Origin: Pleodorina starrii
Lineage: Eukaryota > Chlorophyta > Chlorophyceae > Chlamydomonadales > Volvocaceae
NCBI GenBank assembly: GCA_030267565.1
Contig: BRXU01000035.1
Coordinates: 465,001 to 529,000 of the forward strand
DNA: 64,000 bases
Direction: 5' to 3'
Below, piece by piece: positions 33,801 through 45,900 of the stretch; within the stretch, counting starts at the first letter, position 1; the number at the start of each line of letters is the position of its first letter. The notes under the pieces were generated by a model. That model ran no database searches and was not told the DNA's origin. It saw only the letters and a program-made list of their open reading frames with translations. The position numbers were made by a program, and so were the translations under genes.

Positions 33801-36800
33801 CAGATGCCTCAATACAATACCTAGGGCATGGTGTGATCAGATGCTGCGAACTTTACTCGTACGGCAGTGGCACGCGTTTCGCCCCTTTGCACCCCTGTGC
33901 CTTTGCAGCTGAGGTGTGAAACCAGCCCAGCCCTCCTACACACGGTTATCGTCGTACCTAGGCCGGTAGACTTGGCACACAGATGCCTTAATACAATATC
34001 TAGGGCATGGTGTGATCAGATGCTGCGAACTTTACTCGTACGGCAGTGGCACGCGTTTCGCCCCTTTGCACCCCTGTGCCTTTGCAGCTGAGGTGTGAAA
34101 CCAGCCCAGCCCTCCTACACACGGTTATCGTCGTACCTAGGCCGGTAGACTTGGCACACAGATGCCTTAATACAATATCTAGGGCATGGTGTGATCAGAT
34201 GCTGCGAACTTTACTCGTACGGCAGTGGCACGCGTTTCGCCCCTTTGCACCCCTGTGCCTTTGCAGCTGAGGTGTGAAACCAGCCCAGCCCTCCTACACA
34301 CGGTTATCGTCGTACCTAGGCCGGTAGACTTGGCACACAGATGCCTTAATACAATATCTAGGGCATGGTGTGATCAGATGCTGCGAACTTTACTCGTACG
34401 GCAGTGGCACGCGTTTCGCCCCTTTGCACCCCTGTGCCTTTGCAGCTGAGGTGTGAAACCAGCCCAGCCCTCCTACACACGGTTACCGTCGTACCTAGGC
34501 CGGTAGACTTGGCACACAGATGCCTTAATACAATATCTAGGGCATGGTGTGATCAGATGCTGCGAACTTTACTCGTACGGCAGTGGCACGCGTTTCGCCC
34601 CTTTGCACCCCTGTGCCTTTGCAGCTGAGGTGTGAAACCAGCCCAGCCCTCCTACACACGGTTATCGTCGTACCTAGGCCGGTAGACTTGGCACACAGAT
34701 GCCTTAATACAATATCTAGGGCATGGTGTGATCAGATGCTGCGAACTTTACTCGTACGGCAGTGGCACGCGTTTCGCCCCTTTGCACCCCTGTGCCTTTG
34801 CAGCTGAGGTGTGAAACCAGCCCAGCCCTCCTACACACGGTTATCGTCGTACCTAGGCCGGTAGACTTGGCACACAGATGCCTTAATACAATATCTAGGG
34901 CATGGTGTGATCAGATGCTGCGAACTTTACTCGTACGGCAGTGGCACGCGTTTCGCCCCTTTGCACCCCTGTGCCTTTGCAGCTGAGGTGTGAAACCAGC
35001 CCAGCCCTCCTACACACGGTTACCGTCGTACCTAGGCCGGTAGACTTGGCACACAGATGCCTTAATACAATATCTAGGGCATGGTGTGATCAGATGCTGC
35101 GAACTTTACTCGTACGGCAGTGGCACGCGTTTCGCCCCTTTGCACCCCTGTGCCTTTGCAGCTGAGGTGTGAAACCAGCCCAGCCCTCCTACACACGGTT
35201 ATCGTCGTACCTAGGCCGGTAGACTTGGCACACAGATGCCTTAATACAATATCTAGGGCATGGTGTGATCAGATGCTGCGAACTTTACTCGTACGGCAGT
35301 GGCACGCGTTTCGCCCCTTTGCACCCCTGTGCCTTTGCAGCTGAGGTGTGAAACCAGCCCAGCCCTCCTACACACGGTTATCGTCGTACCTAGGCCGGTA
35401 GACTTGGCACACAGATGCCTTAATACAATATCTAGGGCATGGTGTGATCAGATGCTGCGAACTTTACTCGTACGGCAGTGGCACGCGTTTCGCCCCTTTG
35501 CACCCCTGTGCCTTTGCAGCTGAGGTGTGAAACCAGCCCAGCCCTCCTACACACGGTTATCGTCGTACCTAGGCCGGTAGACTTGGCACACAGATGCCTT
35601 AATACAATATCTAGGGCATGGTGTGATCAGATGCTGCGAACTTTACTCGTACGGCAGTGGCACGCGTTTCGCCCCTTTGCACCCCTGTGCCTTTGCAGCT
35701 GAGGTGTGAAACCAGCCCAGCCCTCCTACACACGGTTATCGTCGTACCTAGGCCGGTAGACTTGGCACACAGATGCCTTAATACAATATCTAGGGCATGG
35801 TGTGATCAGATGCTGCGAACTTTACTCGTACGGCAGTGGCACGCGTTTCGCCCCTTTGCACCCCTGTGCCTTTGCAGCTGAGGTGTGAAACCAGCCCAGC
35901 CCTCCTACACACGGTTATCGTCGTACCTAGGCCGGTAGACTTGGCACACAGATGCCTTAATACAATATCTAGGGCATGGTGTGATCAGATGCTGCGAACT
36001 TTACTCGTACGGCAGTGGCACGCGTTTCGCCCCTTTGCACCCCTGTGCCTTTGCAGCTGAGGTGTGAAACTAGCCCAGCCCTCCTACACACGGTTATCGT
36101 CGTACCTAGGCCGGTAGACTTGGCACACAGATGCCTTAATACAATATCTAGGGCATGGTGTGATCAGATGCTGCGAACTTTACTCGTACGGCAGTGGCAC
36201 GCGTTTCGCCCCTTTGCACCCCTGTGCCTTTGCAGCTGAGGTGTGAAACCAGCCCAGCCCTCCTACACACGGTTATCGTCGTACCTAGGCCGGTAGACTT
36301 GGCACACAGATGCCTCAATACAATACCTAGGGCATTGTGTGATTAGATGCTGCGAACTTTACTCGTACGGCAGTGGCACGCGTTTCGCCCCTTTGCACCC
36401 CTGTGCCTTTGCAGCTGAGGTGTGAAACCAGCCCAGCCCTCCTACACACGGTTATCGTCGTACCTAGGCCGGTAGACTTGGCACACAGCTGCCTCAATAC
36501 AATACCTAGGGCATGGTGTGATCAGATGCTGCGAACTTTACTCGTACGGCAGTGGCACGCGTTTCGCCCCTTTGCACCCCTGTGCCTTTGCAGCTGAGGT
36601 GTGAAACCAGCCCAGCCCTCCTACACACGGTTATCGTCGTACCTAGGACGGTAGACTTGGCACACAGATGCCTTAATACAATATCTAGGGCATGGTGTGA
36701 TCAGATGCTGCGAACTTTACTCGTACGGCAGTGGCACGCGTTTCGCCCCTTTGCACCCCTGTGCCTTTGCAGCTGAGGTGTGAAACCAGCCCAGCCCTCC

Positions 36801-39800
36801 TACACACGGTTATCGTCGTACCTAGGCCGGTAGACTTGGCACACAGATGCCTCAATACAATACCTAGGGCATTGTGTGATCAGATGCTGCGAACTTTACT
36901 CGTACGGCAGTGGCACGCGTTTCGCCCCTTTGCACCCCTGTGCCTTTGCAGCTGAGGTGTGAAACCAGCCCAGCCCTCCTACACACGGTTATCGTCGTAC
37001 CTAGGCCGGTAGACTTGGCACACAGCTGCCTCAATACAATACCTAGGGCATGGTGTGATCAGATGCTGCGAACTTTACTCGTACGGCAGTGGCACGCGTT
37101 TCGCCCCTTTGCACCCCTGTGCCTTTGCAGCTGAGGTGTGAAACCAGCCCAGCCCTCCTACACACGGTTATCGTCGTACCTAGGCCGGTAGACTTGGCAC
37201 ACAGATGCCTTAATACAATATCTAGGGCATGGTGTGATCAGATGCTGCGAACTTTACTCGTACGGCAGTGGCACGCGTTTCGCCCCTTTGCACCCCTGTG
37301 CCTTTGCAGCTGAGGTGTGAAACCAGCCCAGCCCTCCTACACACGGTTATCGTCGTACCTAGGCCGGTAGACTTGGCACACAGATGCCTTAATACAATAT
37401 CTAGGGCATGGTGTGATCAGATGCTGCGAACTTTACTCGTACGGCAGTGGCACGCGTTTCGCCCCTTTGCACCCCTGTGCCTTTGCAGCTGAGGTGTGAA
37501 ACCAGCCCAGCCCTCCTACACACGGTTATCGTCGTACCTAGGCCGGTAGACTTGGCACACAGATGCCTTAATACAATATCTAGGGCATGGTGTGATCAGA
37601 TGCTGCGAACTTTACTCGTACGGCAGTGGCACGCGTTTCGCCCCTTTGCACCCCTGTGCCTTTGCAGCTGAGGTGTGAAACCAGCCCAGCCCTCCTACAC
37701 ACGGTTATCGTCGTACCTAGGCCGGTAGACTTGGCACACAGATGCCTTAATACAATATCTAGGGCATGGTGTGATCAGATGCTGCGAACTTTACTCGTAC
37801 GGCAGTGGCACGCGTTTCGCCCCTTTGCACCCCTGTGCCTTTGCAGCTGAGGTGTGAAACCAGCCCAGCCCTCCTACACACGGTTATCGTCGTACCTAGG
37901 CCGGTAGACTTGGCACACAGATGCCTTAATACAATATCTAGGGCATGGTGTGATCAGATGCTGCGAACTTTACTCGTACGGCAGTGGCACGCGTTTCGCC
38001 CCTTTGCACCCCTGTGCCTTTGCAGCTGAGGTGTGAAACTAGCCCAGCCCTCCTACACACGGTTATCGTCGTACCTAGGCCGGTAGACTTGGCACACAGA
38101 TGCCTTAATACAATATCTAGGGCATGGTGTGATCAGATGCTGCGAACTTTACTCGTACGGCAGTGGCACGCGTTTCGCCCCTTTGCACCCCTGTGCCTTT
38201 GCAGCTGAGGTGTGAAACCAGCCCAGCCCTCCTACACACGGTTATCGTCGTACCTAGGCCGGTAGACTTGGCACACAGATGCCTCAATACAATACCTAGG
38301 GCATTGTGTGATTAGATGCTGCGAACTTTACTCGTACGGCAGTGGCACGCGTTTCGCCCCTTTGCACCCCTGTGCCTTTGCAGCTGAGGTGTGAAACCAG
38401 CCCAGCCCTCCTACACACGGTTATCGTCGTACCTAGGCCGGTAGACTTGGCACACAGCTGCCTCAATACAATACCTAGGGCATGGTGTGATCAGATGCTG
38501 CGAACTTTACTCGTACGGCAGTGGCACGCGTTTCGCCCCTTTGCACCCCTGTGCCTTTGCAGCTGAGGTGTGAAACCAGCCCAGCCCTCCTACACACGGT
38601 TATCGTCGTACCTAGGACGGTAGACTTGGCACACAGATGCCTTAATACAATATCTAGGGCATGGTGTGATCAGATGCTGCGAACTTTACTCGTACGGCAG
38701 TGGCACGCGTTTCGCCCCTTTGCACCCCTGTGCCTTTGCAGCTGAGGTGTGAAACCAGCCCAGCCCTCCTACACACGGTTATCGTCGTACCTAGGCCGGT
38801 AGACTTGGCACACAGATGCCTCAATACAATACCTAGGGCATTGTGTGATCAGATGCTGCGAACTTTACTCGTACGGCAGTGGCACGCGTTTCGCCCCTTT
38901 GCACCCCTGTGCCTTTGCAGCTGAGGTGTGAAACCAGCCCAGCCCTCCTACACACGGTTATCGTCGGACCTAGGCCGGTAGACTTGGCACACAGCTGCCT
39001 CAATACAATACCTAGGGCATGGTGTGATCAGATGCTGCGAACTTTACTCGTACGGCAGTGGCACGCGTTTCGCCCCTTTGCACCCCTGTGCCTTTGCAGC
39101 TGAGGTGTGAAACTAGCCCAGCCCTCCTACACACGGTTATCGTCGTACCTAGGCCGGTAGACTTGGCACACAGATGCCTTAATACAATATCTAGGGCATG
39201 GTGTGATCAGATGCTGCGAACTTTACTCGTACGGCAGTGGCACGCGTTTCGCCCCTTTGCACCCCTGTGCCTTTGCAGCTGAGGTGTGAAACCAGCCCAG
39301 CCCTCCTACACACGGTTATCGTCGTACCTAGGCCGGTAGACTTGGCACACAGATGCCTTAATACAATATCTAGGGCATGGTGTGATCAGATGCTGCGAAC
39401 TTTACTCGTACGGCAGTGGCACGCGTTTCGCCCCTTTGCACCCCTGTGCCTTTGCAGCTGAGGTGTGAAACCAGCCCAGCCCTCCTACACACGGTTATCG
39501 TCGTATCTAGGCCGGTAGACTTGGCACACAGATGCCTTAATACCATACCGAGGGCATGGTGTGATCAGATGCTGCGAACTTTACTCGTACGGCAGTGGCA
39601 CGCGTTTCGCCCCTGTGCACCCCTGTGCCTTTGCAGCTGAGGTGTGAAACCAGCCCAGCCCTCCTACACACGGTTATCGTCGTACCTAGGCCGGTAGACT
39701 TGGCACACAGATGCCTTAATACAATACCTAGGGCATGGTGTGATTGGATGCTGCGAACGTTACTCGTACGGCAGTGGCACGCGTTTCGCCCCTTTGCACC

Positions 39801-39828
39801 CCTGTGCCTTTGCAGCTGAGGTGTGAAA
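30870..39828. repeat. 179-bp satellite array, right part (about 50 monomers)
   Basis: This is the continuation of the left array after the LTR element. Landmarks recur every 179 bases from 31003 to 39595, and the distance across the element minus 7,174 bp (element plus one target copy) is exactly two monomers. It is more homogeneous than the left part: most units from about 33150 to 36240 are of one haplotype. Some monomers carry ATTAGATG in place of ATCAGATG (near 36340 and 38310), which breaks the open frame. The last two units (39595-39828) are more diverged, and the array stops mid-monomer at the (AAT)n tail of a minus-strand LINE. Confidence 0.97.
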
Positions 39829-39949
39829 ATAATAATAATAATATTACGCCGGGCCAAAACCCTGGCGTGGTTTATGGGGGCGGGTGCGATGAGGCTCGAC
39901 TAGGAGCCTGTACGCCGCCACCACCAGGGGAGCTCCACAAAAAACAACC
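39829..39949 (-). other. LINE 3' untranslated region and (ATT)n tail
   Basis: In LINE orientation, 121 bases follow the TAA stop: a GC-rich stretch, then about five ATT units ending at satellite sequence. Short simple-repeat tails in place of poly(A) are common in several LINE clades and mark the 3' end used to prime reverse transcription. Confidence 0.8.
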
Positions 39950-42900
39950 TTACCCTACCCCTTGACGATTGGACGTGTAGCATGTGGGTCCCTCGAGGGA
40001 GCGTCGCCGTAGGACTATGTTATTCAGGTACTTGATTGCGAGGTCATGAAGGCGCGCGCAGCATTGTGTGGCAGTGTCTGGTGGCACGCCGAGCTCGGTG
40101 ATAAGGGGCTTTAGGTCATTGCGGATCGTCCCACCGAATCCAAGTGTGATGGCTTCCTTCGGTGTATACCGCACTTTCCAGCCGTTGGCCTTGAGCCTGC
40201 GGGCTAGCTTCGCGTGCTGTTTTGCTTTTTGCTCATTCTTTTCATCATGTCGGAGGTCCCCTGTGTATCCTATCTCGATCACAAATACTGTGTGTTTTGA
40301 GCGGTCCGGTGGTCCGTTGTACGGTGTGGTTTGCTCTGTGGTCGATAGTGGTAGGGTCGGGATAAGAAGGAGATCTGGTCGCATTTTCTTCCTCTTTTTT
40401 TCCGGGATATTGGGTAAAAGCCATTTCGGCAGTCGAGTGCCAGATGAGTATTCCGGGCTGGCGTCTTCTGCACAGGCGTCAATGATGGTGTAGCATCCAC
40501 CATACCTGCCTTTGTGTATGGTATCTGCGATAAGCAGGGCAGCGGCGTTGTGCCGTTTTATGTACATGGCTATGTGACCAGTTTCTTTGCATCCTCCCAG
40601 AATATGTCCGCCTGAATCTGGTAGGCCGCATAGGGGGCAGGGGGCTTTGCTCTCCTTCGCGGTGTTGGTGTGCACTTCTAGGTGTTTTGTTGGTATGCCA
40701 TACCGCTTGGCAAGGCCGGCGTGCCATAATTGGCCCCACCTGTAGTCGAATACTCGCTTAAAAAGGCTGTGTCCGCCTCCGCGGGTGATCGTCAAGTTGC
40801 TAGTTCGTGCGCAGAGTTTAGGGCTGGCTTTTTCCCATAGATCCGTATATACGCCCGAGGGCGTAAAGCCATGATGGGTGGTTTTGTTGAGGAGAATTGT
40901 TATGCCACGGTTGAGGTCGTTACCGTACAGCTCGGTCGTGGTTTGACGAAACCAGAAGATTTTATCGAAGGGGTTATTGTCACTTTCTTCGGTTAGTGTG
41001 GCTTCAGCATCGCCTTTTGCGACGGCGGTTGCCCCTTGGTCGGCTTTATCATTGCCGAGTGAGGCGTTAGCGTGCGCTTTGACTTTGAGTAGCACGGTTC
41101 GGAGTCCCTGTGAAGCCCTGTGCCATAGTAACTCGTCGATGTTAAGTAGCAGTTCCTTGTGTTTGCTAATGTGGAGTTTGGATTTTTCAACGATGGCACG
41201 CCGGGTGAGATGAAGAGAGGCTGCAGAGTCTGTAAAGAGGTACAGGCAGTCATCGTAGTTGGCGTATAACTTCAACGCTTGATGTATGGCAGCAAGTTCA
41301 GCGCGTGTGATGGTATTGGTGGGCCCCTTGCCGTTGGGTGCCACATGGTGCAAACGGTCGGTGGCAGCGTCGTAGATGGCTGCCCCTAGGATGTTCAGGT
41401 CGTGTTCTGGGTCCTTGACACAGCTACCGTCGGTGTACAGCCCGATTTTGGGAGCATATCGTAGGCGGGTATGCACTGGTTGGCTGTCAGACAGGCGGTA
41501 CCGCTGTCCTGGTGTTGTCCGCTCGATCTCCCAGGCTGTAGTGCTGAAGGCCGGGTTAGACTGCCCTTTTCGTAGTTCATGTAGGTGTCGCTTTGCCCAC
41601 CGGGTGCGGTCTGGTGTTGGGCAGGGGCCAGGTGTTCGTTGGGGTTGGTCACTTCCCAGCAGGTTGTCAGTGTTCATTGCAATCTTAGGACCGATTGTGT
41701 GCGTAAGGAGAGCAAGGCCGCTGATGTTGCCGACTGCTATGACGTCGAGACCGGATTTGTAAGCCGTTGCGGCCGTCGTGCTTCCTCTACCCTGTTGCAA
41801 TTTCGCGAGCTCATGGGTTGCTGGGACGCGACCTAGGCGCCGCACTGCGGGGTTTCCCATATGCTTGCTATATGGGCCGTTCAGGCTGTACTTCAGAATA
41901 AGGATAGTCAATGTCGGTTCAGGGTTGTCCGATGCTTCCTGTGCCGAGAGAATTGCCCAGGCAAGCGCATGGTTTGACGCCTCAGGGGTGGGGTCCGGGT
42001 GGGCAATGGACAGTCCGTTGAAAAGCTGCGAGTACGCGTCGAGGTTTGCTCCGAAGAGTTGGTCCTCCCCGTACGCGCTGAAGTACTGTGTCGTGGAGTT
42101 ATCGACGTTGAGAGGTGATGCAAACCTCTCACAAGTTGCTTGTGTCGCGTCTTGTAGTACAACGCTAAGCTCAGGACATATTGTGACTTGGTTCTCGGGG
42201 CAGGTTCTGATTGTTGCTTGATTCTGGTGTGTGCCGACACCTGGTCGTCCATTCCTGTGTTTCTTTTGAGGTGTGATTTTGTATCTTAACAGGAGTTTGG
42301 CTACGTCCTCATGAAAGCCTCCTCTGGCAGCTAACTTGTTGTGGGCATCGGGCCTGGTTTGCCGTGAGTGCTGGTATCGTGCATAAAGGGAGCGCACCCG
42401 GTCGATTTGGAGACTTCCTATCCAGGCGCCAGTTGGGTCATACACGTGAAGTTCGGAGTCGCTAGGCTCCCCTGGTATGATTACGTATTTCCCAGGTGGT
42501 TTTATATCTCTGTCTGGGTTGCAGGGTACCGTGTTGATTGTCACATGTGTTAGTGTACGCCTGGTGCGTGCACTCGTATCAGCGCTCGGGGGGTCCCATC
42601 TGCCTTGTCGTTGCGCATTGGAAAGGTGAGTATCAAGTGGGGCTGGTGGGAGTTTGACGGTGGTCTGCGTTGCATTACGCACTTGGTGGGTGGCGAGTAA
42701 GGTGGGCCAGTTGTGTTGCCCTTGAATGTCGCGGAGAGGCATGTCTGAGTCTTCCCAAGAGACTTCGTGTAAGTATCTTCCAGCTCCGCGTCCGTACTTG
42801 GCTATCGTGTTCTTGCTCGCTTTGGCATGGTAGTTAAGCAGCCGGTAGGCACTGATCGCGCCTGCACACACGATAGTGTTGCACCACTGTACTCTGTAGT

Positions 42901-45900
42901 AGTCCGCGTGTGTGCTGCTTGGGCCGCCAGCCAGGCGGCCGTCTATATTTCTTGGTGTTGGATTGGGTGCTCCCGCACCAGTAGTGTTCTTACGCATACC
43001 TCCGTCAACTTCCATCGTCGTGCCTTTGTCCTGTGGGTCCCCTGTCTCGGTGAGGTCGATGGTGGTTGGGCGTTTCTTATTGGGGCGTTTGCACCGTGTT
43101 TTTGGCTCTACGGTTTCTCGCTTTCGGAATGGTCCGTAGATGATTCGTTCAACAAACTCACAATCAGAGTAGAGGCTGCACACGAGCTGGTTAGCCAGAG
43201 TGCTATCTGGGTGCTGGCGATCTGTTAGCGGGGGGTTTACACGAAGCAATTGCTTTCGTGCCAGTCGCCAGTTTACCTGCTTCAAGGTTGTCCTGCGTTG
43301 CAGTGTAGGCAGTTGGTTTTCCGAGGGGGGCTCTGCGTTGTCGTCGGGCTGGGTGTTGGCATGCTCGATTAGAGGGTGTGTTTGTAGTTTCTTTAGGATA
43401 GGGTTGTTGTGCGACTGGGTTGCAAGAAGCTGCATTGTGTTCTGTAGCTTCGTGGAGAGCGATCTCTGCCGTGTTAGGACAGGGGTTGAGTTTGTCGGAG
43501 AGCCTCGTCCCAGTGTAGGGACAGCTAACATAAGGTTTGTAAAGAAGGATCGGGCACTCATGGCGAAGCGAGTGTGACCAGGGTTGGCCTCTTCATCTTC
43601 GTGAACAGCTTCTCCCATCCGTACGTGGTCGTCTTTTATTTTGGGGTTGCTTGTGCGTGTGTTCGCGGCTATCCAGTTTCGCCGCCTCACAGCCGGGGTG
43701 CATTTTCGTCGCTGACTTGTCCTTTGTAGTTGGCGGGCTTTCTTGTTAGGCTCCCCATCCTCGCCATCAGGCGCTGATGGTAGAGATTGGATGCGGCGTT
43801 TGGGTTGGTTGGGAGGTTGTGTCAGGGTGTTACCATGCGGATTAGGAGGGTTTGCGGCTGCTTGTTGGGTTTTGTCCGTGGTACCATCCATCGGGTCATC
43901 AGGGTCGGTGTTTTCTGGGATCCCATGTTCGGGGGGGTCGGCATTATGGGGCACGTGGCGGTCTTCGTGTGTGGTTTGAGTGGGTGGCGTCGCATCAGGC
44001 ACGAAGAATTCATCGTGGCCGTGTTTAACCCACCGTCCAGGTACAACTGTGTGATGTGTGTGTTCGGTGTTTATGTTGGGTTGGTATGTGTTGGCGCGTG
44101 CCCGCAGGAATTCAGTGATGAGGCGTTGTGAGGCGGGGGTGGGTGACAGGTTGTTACGAACAAGGCTGCTGATAACGGGGAAATCGGGTAGCTTCCTGTC
44201 GCGATGGGGGAGGGGTCGTTCGTGATTGCATTTGGATGGGTTTTCCCCTGTGGCGCTTAGTGCAAGGCTCAGGCGGTTAAGAGAGACAAGGTGTCGGTGC
44301 CGCGCTCTCCCATTGGTAAGACTTTTTAAGGCTGTGGTGTCGATCAGATACCGGTCATTGTTCATGTCTACTAGACTACGGAGATCAAGTCCAATCTCAA
44401 TCAGGGGGAGAATGTACCGATACGGGATGACCGGGTCGGTAGTGCCTGGGTATGTACCCATTGCATCAGCAAGGGCGGCTAGGCTGTGTAGGGTAGTAGT
44501 GTATTCTTTACCCATAGTGGTGATTGTGAGCCCATGAGCTCGCGTGAGAGTGAGTTGCTTGAGGGTACAGTAAAAATGACTTTCCGCCCGATACGCATGT
44601 GCTTCAAGGGTGCCTGCGCGTTTGGCTTGCAGTTCCAGTAGTGCACGGGTTACGACACCGAGCCGCCCTTGATCGTTAAGAGAGAGCACCAGGGCCCTGG
44701 TGGCCTTACGTACGTAAATGGGTAAGAACGAGCCAAGTCCCAGGCCGTACTGTTCCTGTGGGAGCAGAATTGCACGGGTGCAGAAGCCCATTTTGAGTCC
44801 GTAGCTCTGTTTTGCGACGCGTGTGACCATACTATCGAGGATTTTGATATCATTGTTCGTGTATGCCATTGTGGGGAAGCTGTACGCAATTGCGGGCTGG
44901 ATACAGGTCTGGATCATTCGTAGGCGTTGGTCAGGGGATGCGAGGGACGTGGCAATGTCATGTCCCCTCGTGCGAATCTTTTCTTTGACATACTCCATTT
45001 GCGCTGCCCAGTTTAGGGTCAGGGCTATGTGAACACCTAGGTATTTGTATGCTTGCCCCGGGTGTTTGTATGGTATTGTTTTGCCGTTTATTCTTATTTT
45101 ATCTTTCAGGGCAGATTGTAGTGTTCTGTCGCACGTCGGGCCATGTGGTAGTTTGACGTCCCACGATGTCTTGTGTAAAATGGCGGACACGGCACATTTC
45201 TCGTGGTTCACTTCCAGGCCTGCCCACTTTGCATATTTGCCTATTTTTTCGCATTGAGTCGTAAGGTCTGAGAGCGTGTTGGTTATTGCTGCTAGATCAT
45301 CTGCGTAAGCAGCGGAGCTACAATGGTATCTTTCGTTATCTTTGTCCGTTAAGCAACCGTACTTGTAGCCTCGGCCGCCAACATGTAGCCATCGCAGAAG
45401 GGGCTCAAGAAAAATGATGAAGAGTAGCGGGGAGAGCGTGTCGCCCTGCACTGTTCCTCGTTCGATGTGGATGTCGGGTGTCCGTCCGTGCTCGGTACGA
45501 ATGCATGTGCGTGCTTGGCTGTAGAGATCGCGTACAACCTCGATCAGGTCCAGTGGTAGGCCTAGGTCATACATAATCTGCAATAGCTTATCGTGGTCGA
45601 TGGTGTTAAAAGCACTCGAGAAGTCAACGTATAGGATGTATAGGTCTCGTCGGGTGAGGCCCGCGTCTTCTATGCTGTGCAGGAGATTGAGGATTTGGCG
45701 TTCAGTGTTTCTGTGTTTAAGGAAGCCTTCTTGGGCTTCACTGAAGAGGTCAGCAGAAGGTGCAAACTTGGATGTGGACAGCGTGATGAGACTTGTCCAT
45801 AATTTATAGAGCGTGTTGGCGAGGGCTATGGGTCTCTTATTTTTAATGAGGAGGGGGTCGCCGTTCGGCTTAGGTATAAGGACTGTGTCTGACGTTGTCC

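Noticed and set aside
559..39819. A 74-codon open frame in nearly every satellite monomer
   Set aside because: It starts at GTG, is a by-product of the 179-bp period, is broken by ATTAGATG variants, and variation does not favour silent changes. Treated as non-coding satellite.
402..39828. CRISPR-like array
   Set aside because: Units are contiguous and nearly identical, with no unique spacers, and the genome is eukaryotic.
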